Source: Desulfomicrobium sp. (GTDB lineage Bacteria; Desulfobacterota; Desulfovibrionia; Desulfovibrionales; Desulfomicrobiaceae). From it: a stretch of DNA of 18,117 nucleotides. Position 1 is the stretch's first letter, and every line of letters begins with the position of its first letter. A program made the translations under genes and the position numbers. Under the pieces are notes generated by a model. That model ran no database searches. It saw only the letters and a program-made list of their open reading frames with translations, and had not been told where the DNA came from. The stretch covers positions 1 through 18,117 of the forward strand of contig DPKT01000057.1 in the NCBI GenBank assembly GCA_003542385.1. The letters are read 5' to 3'. Shown one piece after another: positions 1-7,273 of the stretch.

Positions 1-1
1 G

Positions 2-112
2 GTCGGCGCGGCCGCCGGAGCCGCGGGCGGCTACCTCTACGACCAGAATCAGAAGTCCAAGGAGGCCGCCTATCAAAGCGGTTACAACGCCGGCCAGAAG
101 GCCAACCAATAG
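2..112 (+). CDS. C-terminal end of a glycine-zipper-like small envelope protein (partial)
   Basis: The reading frame is open from the left edge to a TAG at 110-112 and gives 36 residues. It begins with a Gly/Ala-rich stretch (VGAAAGAAGGYLYD) and ends in a polar, Lys/Gln/Asn-rich tail (YNAGQKANQ). Alternating small residues followed by GGYLYD are typical of the glycine-zipper segment in small outer-membrane or periplasmic lipoproteins, where that segment packs in or against the membrane. The start, any signal peptide and any lipobox lie outside the window, so the family cannot be fixed. A short dyad at 119-136 (CCGAC, four-base loop, GTCGG, plus two weak flanking pairs) follows the stop but has no T-run, so it is at best a weak terminator. 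Confidence 0.6.
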   Translation, partial: VGAAAGAAGGYLYDQNQKSKEAAYQSGYNAGQKANQ

Positions 113-529
113 GGGCCCTGCCGACATCCGTCGGTATTCGCCAATCCGTGCGCTCCCGCATGCCCTCCAGCAGGACGTGAGGGATGCGTCGTCGAGTTGT
201 ATGCGTTACGGCAGCGGGGTGCGGGGATCCGAATTCCGAGGTGTCGCCGGTTCCATGCAGATGACAGGTGTCGGCATGCCCGTCGGCCGCATTGTCTTAC
301 CGGCCTCGACATGGTGCAGGTCGGCCGTGTCCGGCGAAAGACGCAACCCATTGTCTTTCGTCGTCCCTTGCTCACGAAAAGATTTCATGTCATTGAAAAT
401 TCATCAGGAATTGCGCCCCTCCGAGGTTGCTTCGGGTGGGCCGGACTTCGCTTCGAGGCTTCATTCATGGACGTTGTACTCTGCAGTCGAGGCAGCGCAA
501 ACGGAACAACCAATCGCCAGCAGTCATTC
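113..529. other. 417-nt leader region without a convincing gene
   Basis: Two + strand frames stay open across most of this stretch, including one in frame with the downstream activator gene. Their translations are Arg/Cys/His-rich and resemble no domain, as expected for non-coding GC-rich DNA. It most likely holds the promoter and untranslated leader of the activator gene. I saw a small dyad at 119-136 and a repeated AGGTGTCG near 239 and 266. I could not find a convincing -35/-10 pair or a -24/-12 (GG-N10-GC) promoter. Confidence 0.5.
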
Positions 530-2458
530 ATGAGCACTCCGCCCGACCTTCACAGGCTGACCGCCGAAATTTCGGCCCGAATGGTCCGATCGACCATCGA
601 CTCCCTGGACGAGGACATCACGCAGGCCCTGGCCGAGGTTCTACCCGCCCTGAACATCGATCGCGGAGGGCTGATCTCGGTCAGCAACGGCTCCCCCATC
701 GCGCACGTCGAATACGCATGGTACTCGGACGGGTCCACGGAGGTCTCCCGGGATATCAACCTGGTCGAACACTTTCCTTGGGTCTATCAGAGGCTGGTGA
801 TCCAGCAGCGGATCATGTCCATCTCGAACCTCTCGGATTTCCCCCTCGAGGCGGCGGTCGACAGGCGCTCCCACGAGGCCATCGGCACCAAGTCCATCCT
901 GAGCATACCCTTGATGATCGGCCGGCGCGTTCACCATGTCATGGTCGTGCACACCCTGAAGACGGAAAGGACCTGGCCCGAGGAGGTCGTCGAGCAGATC
1001 CGCCTGATCGGGGAGATCTTCGTCAGCGCCCTGCAGCGCCGGGAAGCCGAGCTCGCCCTCAAGGTCACCGGGGACCGGCTGGAGCTGGCTGCGCGGTCGG
1101 CGGGGTGCGGGATGTGGGAGCTCGACCTCGAGACCGGCGTGTTCTGGATCACCCACAAGGCGCGCGAGCATTTCGGGTTCGGGAAGGACCAACACGTGAC
1201 CATGATGGAGGTCATGGCCAGAATCGAACCTGAATATCACGCACTGGTGCTCGCGAAGATCGAGGAGGCCCGCAGGACCGGGGGCGAGGTCACCGTCAAG
1301 TACCGGCTCCTCGATGCCGGCGCCGGTTCGAGTTGGCTCGTCTCCAGGGGCCGGGTGGCCGAGGTCGGACCAGAGCGGCGGAAGCTGCTCGTGGGCGTGA
1401 CCCTGGATATCACCGAGAGCATGGAGATGGAGCAGAGGCTGCAGGACAAGGTCCGGGAGATCGAGGAACTCAAGCGGCAGCTGGAGCGGGAGAACGAATT
1501 TTTGCGCAAGGAGGCCGGGGCCATCGTGGAGCAGGGGGAGGTGCTGGGTTCGAGCGCGAGGATGCGCGAGGTCATGACCCAGATCGCCCAGGTGGCCCGG
1601 ACCGGGAGCACCGTTCTGCTGCAGGGTGAGACCGGCACGGGCAAGGGGCTCATCGCCCAGACCATCCACCGCCTGAGCGACCGGGGCAGCCGGCCCATGG
1701 TCAAGGTCAACTGCGCGGCCCTGCCCGGCGCCCTGGTCGAGAGCGAGCTGTTCGGCCGCGAGAAGGGCGCCTTCACGGGCGCCTTGAGCAAACAGCGAGG
1801 GCGGTTCGAGCTGGCCCACGGCTCCACGCTCTTCCTCGACGAGATCACCGAGATGTCGCTTGAGACCCAGGCCAAGCTCCTGCGCGTGCTGCAGGACGGG
1901 GAGTTCGAGCGTCTCGGCAGCCCTCAGACCATCAAGGTCGACGTGCGGGTCATCGCGGCCACCAACCGCAATATGGAGGAGGAGGTCGAACACGGCCGGT
2001 TCCGGCGCGACCTCTACTACCGGCTGAGCATTTTTCCCATTATGATTCCTCCCCTGCGGGAACGTCCCGAGGACATCCCTCAGTTGGTCTGGGAGTTTGT
2101 AAGCGAGTTCGGCGAGCGCATGGGCAAGAAGATCCGCCGCATCGCCAGCCGCGACATGGAGACCCTGCAGGCCTATGCTTGGCCCGGCAACGTTCGCGAG
2201 CTGCGCAACGTCATCGAGCACTCCCTCATCGTCACCGCCGGGGAGACGCTCAATCTGCAACGTCTGACACCCAGCCACAACGTGATCGAAAAGGGACGCT
2301 CCCTGGAGGATATGCAGCGCCAGTACATTCTCTCCGTCCTGAAGAGCACACGGAACAGGATCAAGGGGGCTCAGGGGGCGGCGGAGGTGCTGCAGATGAA
2401 ACCCTCAACCCTCTATTCCCGCATGCGCAAGCTGGGTATCATCCCTGAACGGGTATGA
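530..2458 (+). CDS. Sigma-54-dependent transcriptional activator (GAF-PAS-AAA+-Fis HTH)
   Basis: The 642-residue protein is an enhancer-binding protein that uses ATP to open sigma-54 RNA polymerase promoters. An N-terminal GAF-like sensory region (about 30-170) is followed by a PAS domain (about 184-295), a heptad-rich coiled coil (about 297-335) and the AAA+ core. Walker A is GETGTGK (366-372), the sigma-54-contacting loop is GAFTGA (413-418), Walker B is LFLDE with D437/E438, and an FRRDLYYRL arginine-finger region follows. A Fis-type helix-turn-helix fills the last 45 or so residues. There is no receiver domain, so it probably senses a small molecule or redox ligand directly, like FhlA or NorR, rather than being phosphorylated. 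I chose the ATG at 530 because homology-like sequence starts there. ATGs at 467 and 197 are in frame, but the added residues look non-coding, and the Shine-Dalgarno at 530 is poor, so the start is uncertain. The ligand and targets are unknown. Confidence 0.93.
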   Translation: MSTPPDLHRLTAEISARMVRSTIDSLDEDITQALAEVLPALNIDRGGLISVSNGSPIAHVEYAWYSDGSTEVSRDINLVEHFPWVYQRLVIQQRIMSISNLSDFPLEAAVDRRSHEAIGTKSILSIPLMIGRRVHHVMVVHTLKTERTWPEEVVEQIRLIGEIFVSALQRREAELALKVTGDRLELAARSAGCGMWELDLETGVFWITHKAREHFGFGKDQHVTMMEVMARIEPEYHALVLAKIEEARRTGGEVTVKYRLLDAGAGSSWLVSRGRVAEVGPERRKLLVGVTLDITESMEMEQRLQDKVREIEELKRQLERENEFLRKEAGAIVEQGEVLGSSARMREVMTQIAQVARTGSTVLLQGETGTGKGLIAQTIHRLSDRGSRPMVKVNCAALPGALVESELFGREKGAFTGALSKQRGRFELAHGSTLFLDEITEMSLETQAKLLRVLQDGEFERLGSPQTIKVDVRVIAATNRNMEEEVEHGRFRRDLYYRLSIFPIMIPPLRERPEDIPQLVWEFVSEFGERMGKKIRRIASRDMETLQAYAWPGNVRELRNVIEHSLIVTAGETLNLQRLTPSHNVIEKGRSLEDMQRQYILSVLKSTRNRIKGAQGAAEVLQMKPSTLYSRMRKLGIIPERV

Positions 2459-2460
2459 CG

Positions 2461-2484
2461 TCAGGGACGGTATTTCGTCCCTGA
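2461..2484 (+). terminator. Hairpin immediately after the activator stop codon
   Basis: TCAGGGACG (2461-2469) and CGTCCCTGA (2476-2484) form a perfect 9-bp stem with a six-base GTATTT loop, starting three bases after the TGA. The following sequence is AT-rich (ATCCATATATAG) but lacks a T-run. It could be a weak terminator or a 3'-end stabilising hairpin. The better terminator lies about 115 nt further on. Confidence 0.4.
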
Positions 2485-2596
2485 ATCCATATATAGTCCT
2501 TTTCCTTCAAGCACATATTCTCCGACACTCCGCGTATATCATTTTTCTCTTTTTATTCTGAATAATTGTGTTCAATTGTGCGGCGAGCCGCCATCA

Positions 2597-2639
2597 GCAT
2601 GTTCCTTGCTTACGCTCAAGGGACATGCGCATGTTTTTT
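2597..2639 (+). terminator. Intrinsic terminator downstream of the sigma-54 activator gene
   Basis: GCATGTTCCTTG (2597-2608) pairs with CAAGGGACATGC (2617-2628) as a 12-bp stem with a single G-T wobble and an eight-base loop. A T6 run (2634-2639) follows after five bases. This is the classic layout of a rho-independent terminator on the + strand. It lies 139 nt after the activator stop and 123 nt before the glycosyltransferase start, so it separates the two transcription units. Confidence 0.68.
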
Positions 2640-2761
2640 GCGACGGACATTCAGATTTCTCGCACTCGCAGAATAAATGCGATACGTAATAGGCGTAAAC
2701 TCGGACTCCCGGACCTTTCGACATCCAGGCCGATTTCAAAGCTGAACCCTTTCGGGGGATT

Positions 2762-4006
2762 ATGAATATCCTGATGTATTCGCATGATACCTACGGACTG
2801 GGGCATATCCGGCGCACCATGGCCCTGGCCCAGAACATGCTCGACAAGGATCACCGCATCCTCATACTGACGGGCTCGCCCATCGTTGGGCGCTTCGACT
2901 TCCCGAAGGGCATCGACTTCGTTCGCATCCCCGGAATGATCAAGCAGTCCAACGAGATCTACGTCCCGCACTCCATCGCCATCGACCCGTCCCAGGCCCT
3001 GGCCATCCGACAGAATATCATCCTGGCCACGGCCCAGACCTTCAAGCCCGACCTCTTCCTGGTCGACAAGGCGCCGCTGGGGCTCAAGATGGAGATCACC
3101 GCGACCCTGCTCTGGCTGCGCGACCACTCGCCCAAAACCAAGGTCGTGCTCGGCCTGCGCGACATCATGGACAGCCCGGAGAGCACCATCCAGGAATGGC
3201 AGGAGCGCAAGGTCTACGAGGTCTTCGAGCAGCTCTACTCTGAGATCTGGGTCTACGGCTGCCGGGAGATCTTCGATGCCGTGGCCGAATACGCCATCCC
3301 GGAGCGGATCGAGGACAAGATCCATTTCACGGGCTACATACCCCGGGCCGTGCCGCGCCTGCGCAACCGTCCGACCATCCGGCGTCAGATGGGGCTCGTC
3401 AACGGCGAGAAGTTCGTCCTGGTGACTACGGGCGGTGGCGGGGACGGCTACAAGGTCATCGACACCTACCTGTCCATGCTCGAAGACAGCCCGCGCCTCG
3501 ACATCAAATCCATGATCGTGACCGGTCCGATGCTGTCCGCGGAGCTGTTCGACCAGCTCGCGGCCCGGGCGCGCAAGCTCAAGATCCGAATCGTCAAGTT
3601 CCACCGCAAGATGGAGCGGATCATTCTGGCCGCCGACTGCGTGGTCTCCATGGGCGGCTACAACACAATGTGCGAGATCATCTGCGCGGCCAGGCCCGCG
3701 CTGATAATCCCCCGCAGCAAGCCCCGCACGGAGCAGATCATGCGTTCCAGGATCTTCGCCCAGCGGGGCATGCTCGAATTCATTCCGTGGGAAACGGTGA
3801 ATTGCGCCGAGATGCGGGAGAATTTGCTGACCATCCTGGAGAATCCTGCGCGCTACATCCAGTGCATGCACGATTTCCCCATGACCGCCTTCGAGGTCAT
3901 CAACGAGCGCGTCTGCCAGGGCAAGCCGGGTAACGCGGGGGCAGCGTCATGCGGCAGCGACCCAATGTGGATGCCCGATTATTATCAGGATGCCCCGGCC
4001 GTCTGA
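2762..4006 (+). CDS. GT-B fold glycosyltransferase, MurG/COG4671-like
   Basis: The 414-residue cytoplasmic protein looks like a GT-B glycosyltransferase of the MurG/GT28-like kind (predicted glycosyltransferase group COG4671). The N-terminal half starts with a Rossmann strand and a glycine-containing loop (SHDTYGLGHIRR, 7-18) like the acceptor-side loop of MurG. The C-terminal half has a Gly-rich strand-loop (TTGGGGDGYK, about 221-230) and the nucleotide-sugar-binding signature GGYNTMCE (298-305), equivalent to the GGxxTxxE motif of MurG and UGT enzymes, followed by a PRSKPRTEQ segment. There is no signal peptide or membrane helix. The ATG at 2762 has a GGGGG Shine-Dalgarno just upstream. It sits alone between a terminator and a hairpin, so it is probably monocistronic. 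Donor and acceptor cannot be read from the sequence. It is not likely to be MurG itself, since no cell-wall genes surround it. Confidence 0.85.
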   Translation: MNILMYSHDTYGLGHIRRTMALAQNMLDKDHRILILTGSPIVGRFDFPKGIDFVRIPGMIKQSNEIYVPHSIAIDPSQALAIRQNIILATAQTFKPDLFLVDKAPLGLKMEITATLLWLRDHSPKTKVVLGLRDIMDSPESTIQEWQERKVYEVFEQLYSEIWVYGCREIFDAVAEYAIPERIEDKIHFTGYIPRAVPRLRNRPTIRRQMGLVNGEKFVLVTTGGGGDGYKVIDTYLSMLEDSPRLDIKSMIVTGPMLSAELFDQLAARARKLKIRIVKFHRKMERIILAADCVVSMGGYNTMCEIICAARPALIIPRSKPRTEQIMRSRIFAQRGMLEFIPWETVNCAEMRENLLTILENPARYIQCMHDFPMTAFEVINERVCQGKPGNAGAASCGSDPMWMPDYYQDAPAV

Positions 4007-4044
4007 CCTTGGCTGGCCGGGCAGACCGTGCGCTTTTCGTGAAG

Positions 4045-4080
4045 GGACGCGATGGCGGCGCCTTGGCGCCCTTCGTGTCC
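4045..4080 (+). other. Long imperfect hairpin between glycosyltransferase and MscS genes
   Basis: GGACGCGATGG (4045-4055) pairs with CCTTCGTGTCC (4070-4080) with one mismatch and one G-T wobble. After a two-base bulge the stem continues GCGC/GCGC and closes on a CTTG loop. That is about 14 paired positions, starting 38 nt after the glycosyltransferase stop and ending 37 nt before the MscS start. No T-run follows, so it may be a terminator of non-canonical form, a leader structure or an mRNA processing boundary. Confidence 0.4.
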
Positions 4081-4106
4081 GGGGCCTTGTCTTCGTGCAT
4101 CGGATG

Positions 4107-4113
4107 AAGGAGG
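4107..4113 (+). promoter_or_regulatory. Ribosome binding site fixing the MscS start at 4118
   Basis: AAGGAGG, a full anti-16S match, lies four bases before the ATG at 4118. The frame is open upstream to 4052, but the hairpin and this Shine-Dalgarno occupy that stretch. The protein read from 4118 begins with a proper signal peptide, so the longer start is rejected. Confidence 0.8.
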
Positions 4114-4117
4114 TTCC

Positions 4118-6508
4118 ATGCCATACCTGCGCTTCTGGCGGCTCGTGGCCGCCCTTGCGCTGTTCCTCGTGCTGGCCGTCCACGGCGCCCTTGCGGCCAC
4201 GGGATCGAAGGGCGCGGGTTCCGGAAAGTCCGTCCAGGACATCCTCGACTCCGCGAGTGGGAATCCTGACGCGGCCGTGGCCGCCCTGACCGACGCCCAG
4301 GCTCGCGAGTTGCTGTTGCAAAAGCTCAAGCAGGAAGGACAACGCGTGGAAGGGGCACAGCCCCGGAGTGACGCGGTGGTCTCGCTGCTCGTGAACGCGC
4401 AGGTCGCGGTGCGGGGTTTCGCCGCAACGCTGCGAGGTCACTTCGCGGCGGCCGGCATGGAGATCGGGGCCTCGCGGCGCGTCGCGGAAGCCTTGGGAGA
4501 AGGGCAGGGAGCGGAACGCCTCGTGCGGTCCCTGGCGACCGTCGCGGCCGTCATCCTCTGCGCCCTGGCCGCTCTCATGGGGCTGCGCCGCAAATTTGGC
4601 GCCTTCCTCCGCAGCCTGTGCGCGCAGGGGTCGACCAACATCGTCAGGGTGCGCCTTTTCCTGCTGCGGGCGCTTTTCCACGGCCTGTCACTGGGCGTTT
4701 ATTTCGGCGTGTTCACGGCGCTCATGATGGCGGTCATGCCGGATGAAAGCCCGGCGCAGAACCTGGCCAACATCGTCTTCGTCGTGCTGACGTACGTCCT
4801 GATCCTGCAGGTCCTGGCGAAGCTGCTGCTTTCACCGGATTACGGCGCGCTGCGGCCCCTGCCCCTGGGCGACGAGGTGTCCTCGGCCCTGTACCGCTGG
4901 CTCATGGCCATCACCTGGGGCGTGGCCCTGCTGGCTGCCTGGAGCTCCGTGCTGAAGGAGATCGGCGGCGCTCCGGCCCTGGCCACGATGTTCCACGCCT
5001 CGGCCGGCGTGTTCTCGAGCCTGGTCCTTTCGGCCATGATCCTGGCCAGCAGGGACCGCGTCGCACGCTCCTGCGCGGCGTCGAACGCCGGAGATCATGG
5101 CGCGCCGGGCCTCCTGGCCCGCTGCTGGCACTACCCGGCCCTGGCCTACGCCCTGTTCGTCGGCACGTTCTGGAGCGTGCGCGCCCTTTCGGTCGAGGAG
5201 TCCATGTTGCGGCTGGTCCTGAGCATGTTCCTCATCCCCGTCTGCATCGGCATCGACCTCTGGGTGCGCAAATTTCTGGCCATGGCCTCGGAACAGCACG
5301 AAGTCGTGCCCATGGACACGAGCGTCGCCGCGCCGGCCGAAGCCGTCGAAACCTCGGATTCCTGGCCATCCGCCGAAGCGCCTCCGCCCTTCGTCCCGCC
5401 GGCCGGCAGGACGGTCAGGGATTTCATGCCCCTGTTCAGCAGGATCGTGCGCCTGACCCTCGCCGCGGCATCGGTCTTCCTGATGCTGCGGATCTGGGGC
5501 GTGTCCATTCCCATGGGCTGGCTGTTCGCCCGCAACGTCATGGGGGTGCTGCTGGTCGTGCTGGGCTCCCTCGTCTTCTGGGAGATCATCCGCATCCAGA
5601 TCGACCGCAAGCTGCACGAGGAAATCGCCCTCTCGGGCATCGACCCCGACGACATGGAGGAGGGCGGCATCGGCGCGGGTTCGCGCACGGCGACCCTGCT
5701 CGTGCTGCTGCGCAAGTTCGTGCTGACGGTCATCGTGGTCCTGGGCGCCCTGGTGACCCTCTCGTCCATGGGCGTGGACATCGCCCCCCTCATCGCCGGG
5801 GCCGGGGTCTTCGGCCTGGCCATCGGCTTCGGAGCTCAGACCCTGGTCAAGGACATCATCTCCGGCGTCTTCTTCCTCATCGACGACGCCTTCCGCGTCG
5901 GCGACTACGTCGAGGCCGGGTCGGCCAAGGGCACGGTAGAGCAGATCTCACTGCGCTCCATGAAGCTGCGCCACCCGCGGGGCATGATCTACAACGTCCC
6001 CTATGGCAGCCTCAAGATTCTCCAGAACTTCAGTCGCGACTACATTATCAGCAAGCTTGACTTCCGCGTCCGCTACGACGCCGACGTCGAGAAGATCCGC
6101 AAGATCATCAAGAAGATGAACAAGGAGATGCAGGCCGACGAGAACTTCAAATCCCGCCTGCTGAGCGACATCAAGTCCAACGGCCTGCGGGGCATGGAAG
6201 ACTCCGCCATGATCCTGCGCGTCAAGTTCAAGACTCCCCCCGGTCACCAGTTCTTCATGCAGAAGGAGGTCTATCGCAGGGTCCAGGAAGCCTTCCGCAA
6301 GCACGGCATCGAGTTCGCCCACCGCAACGTGACGGTCTACCTGCCCCCGGAACTCCAGGCCCTCGTGGCCCGCGAGACCGAAACAGGGAAGCCGGTCACC
6401 GCGGCGGCCATCGGCGGAGCAGCCGCGGCAACGCTCCTGGCCGAGGAGGAGCAGGCCCTGGCAGCCGCTGCCGCCAAGGCCGCCAAATCCGAAGGCAATA
6501 CCGAGTGA
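4118..6508 (+). CDS. Large MscS-family mechanosensitive channel (YbiO-like)
   Basis: The 796-residue inner-membrane protein should open under membrane tension to release solutes in hypo-osmotic shock. It has a signal peptide (1-26, ending ALA), a short periplasmic region (about 27-138), roughly eleven predicted membrane helices and a linker rich in Pro and acidic residues (about 390-437). The MscS core comes next: the pore-lining TM3 with Gly/Ala packing (IAPLIAGAGVFGLAIGFGAQ, about 555-574), then DIISGVFFLIDDAFRVGDYV, the beta domain (GTVEQISLRSMKLRHPRG, IYNVPYGSL) and the vestibule alpha/beta domain ending near YLPPEL. The last 50 or so residues are an Ala/Glu/Lys-rich tail. Length and helix count match the large MscS paralogues such as E. 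coli YbiO (741 residues) better than the 286-residue MscS. No neighbour is closely spaced, so it is probably its own transcript. The family is certain; the YbiO label is approximate. Confidence 0.93.
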   Translation: MPYLRFWRLVAALALFLVLAVHGALAATGSKGAGSGKSVQDILDSASGNPDAAVAALTDAQARELLLQKLKQEGQRVEGAQPRSDAVVSLLVNAQVAVRGFAATLRGHFAAAGMEIGASRRVAEALGEGQGAERLVRSLATVAAVILCALAALMGLRRKFGAFLRSLCAQGSTNIVRVRLFLLRALFHGLSLGVYFGVFTALMMAVMPDESPAQNLANIVFVVLTYVLILQVLAKLLLSPDYGALRPLPLGDEVSSALYRWLMAITWGVALLAAWSSVLKEIGGAPALATMFHASAGVFSSLVLSAMILASRDRVARSCAASNAGDHGAPGLLARCWHYPALAYALFVGTFWSVRALSVEESMLRLVLSMFLIPVCIGIDLWVRKFLAMASEQHEVVPMDTSVAAPAEAVETSDSWPSAEAPPPFVPPAGRTVRDFMPLFSRIVRLTLAAASVFLMLRIWGVSIPMGWLFARNVMGVLLVVLGSLVFWEIIRIQIDRKLHEEIALSGIDPDDMEEGGIGAGSRTATLLVLLRKFVLTVIVVLGALVTLSSMGVDIAPLIAGAGVFGLAIGFGAQTLVKDIISGVFFLIDDAFRVGDYVEAGSAKGTVEQISLRSMKLRHPRGMIYNVPYGSLKILQNFSRDYIISKLDFRVRYDADVEKIRKIIKKMNKEMQADENFKSRLLSDIKSNGLRGMEDSAMILRVKFKTPPGHQFFMQKEVYRRVQEAFRKHGIEFAHRNVTVYLPPELQALVARETETGKPVTAAAIGGAAAATLLAEEEQALAAAAAKAAKSEGNTE

Positions 6509-6844
6509 GCCGGAGGCGGATGTATCGCCGCGAATCTCGTTCGTGATCTCCTGCACATCAGCATGCATCGTGCCGGACAGGGGTTTCGATCGGTATGTGT
6601 CCGTCCGCCGGAAGCGCCGATGTGCACGCGACACGCATGCAGGGACGATATATCGACCATAGGACGAAATGTCGTTGGCCCGGTGTCGCCCAAGGACGGC
6701 CCAAACTTTTCGGAGTGACGATTTCTTCTTTGCGTTCAGTGCGTTGTCTTGAAGAAATGCCGGTTCGACCGAGTGGTGCGTATCTTGTAAGGCAGTGACG
6801 TCGAATCTTCAGAAATCCTGAATGTCTCGTATTGCGAGGGAAGC
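6509..6844. other. 336-nt intergenic region with several dyads
   Basis: I see no gene here. The stretch contains an inverted pair CGGACA/TGTCCG (6574-6579, 6598-6603), a 10-bp palindrome CGATATATCG (6646-6655), and an 8-bp perfect inverted repeat ATTTCTTC/GAAGAAAT (6721-6728 and 6751-6758) separated by 22 nt. The last lies 87 nt before the monooxygenase start and could be an operator or leader stem. No T-run follows the MscS stop, and no convincing promoter boxes were found. Confidence 0.45.
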
Positions 6845-7180
6845 ATGCATCTCGCCATTTTCAAGATTTATCCCGTTGCGGGGGCTGCCCCGTCAGTCAT
6901 CGACGTGCTGGAGTCCATGAGAGTCGCGCTGGCGGCGGACGTCTCGTGCCTGTGCTGTTCAGTGGCCTTCGAGACAGGAGAGGACGGCGCCATCGTGTTC
7001 ACGGAGCGGTGGCAGTCCTGGGAGGCGTTGAAGGCCCATCTGCGGTCGACGACATTCTCCAGGATGCTGGAGGCCATGGAGTGGTCGCGCAAGGCTCCGA
7101 CGACGGAGTTCTTCGACGCAACCGCGCTTGGGGGAATGGAGGTCATCGAAGAGGCCAGGGGCCGGTCTCCCGCGCGGTGA
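6845..7180 (+). CDS. ABM/YgiN-type monooxygenase-fold small protein
   Basis: This is a 111-residue protein with the dimeric alpha-beta barrel pattern of antibiotic-biosynthesis (quinol) monooxygenase domains. A first beta strand and helix are followed by a strand with CLCCSVAFE (35-43), then IVFTERWQSWEALKAHLRS (50-68) with the typical ERW-x-s-x-eal-x-aH-l signature (W56, H65), and a helix (FSRMLEAME). Members act on small aromatic or quinone-type compounds without a cofactor, or bind heme or other ligands; the substrate here is unknown. The Cys-Leu-Cys-Cys cluster is unusual and could be redox active. The ATG at 6845 has GAGGGAAG just upstream. The lipoprotein gene starts 93 nt downstream with two small hairpins between, so co-transcription is possible but not certain. 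Confidence 0.75.
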   Translation: MHLAIFKIYPVAGAAPSVIDVLESMRVALAADVSCLCCSVAFETGEDGAIVFTERWQSWEALKAHLRSTTFSRMLEAMEWSRKAPTTEFFDATALGGMEVIEEARGRSPAR

Positions 7181-7187
7181 CGCTGGT

Positions 7188-7222
7188 CCGTCGCGGACGG
7201 CCGCAGCTCCATGCGCTGGAGC
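7188..7222 (+). other. Two small tandem hairpins between the monooxygenase and lipoprotein genes
   Basis: CCGTC-GCG-GACGG (7188-7200) and GCTCCA-TGCGC-TGGAGC (7206-7222) are perfect 5-bp and 6-bp stems in a 93-nt gap. A short TTTT (7232-7235) follows about ten bases after the second. They may form a weak terminator or a partial attenuator. Confidence 0.3.
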
Positions 7223-7273
7223 GTCGGAAGTTTTCGTCAATATTTTCGTCACACAGGAAGAAAAGGAGTACCC

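Larger units (their letters stand above)
2459..2761. other. AT-richer intergenic region between activator and glycosyltransferase genes
   Basis: This 303-nt gap is clearly AT-richer than its neighbours. It contains a 9-bp hairpin right after the activator stop (2461-2484), T-rich stretches around 2541-2555, a repeated ATTGTG near 2565 and 2575, and a strong terminator (2597-2639). The remaining 122 nt up to the next ATG should carry that gene's promoter. No box pair there is good enough to name. Confidence 0.5.

Noticed and set aside
225..236. Adjacent GGATCC and GAATTC (BamHI and EcoRI sites), resembling a cloning linker.
   Set aside because: No vector-like sequence flanks them and the surroundings continue as ordinary GC-rich DNA. 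A chance 12-mer is the simpler explanation.
641..2278. A 545-residue open frame on the minus strand across the activator gene.
   Set aside because: It is the antisense shadow of a well-supported gene with every catalytic motif; its translation is Leu/Asp/Gly-rich without domain character.
2568..2765. A possible 65-residue + strand gene in the gap before the glycosyltransferase.
   Set aside because: It contains the terminator stem and T-run, lacks a Shine-Dalgarno, and its residues show no recognisable pattern.
6595..6798. A possible 67-residue + strand gene between the MscS and monooxygenase genes.
   Set aside because: It has no ribosome site, no hydrophobic or domain pattern, and it covers several dyads more consistent with regulatory DNA.
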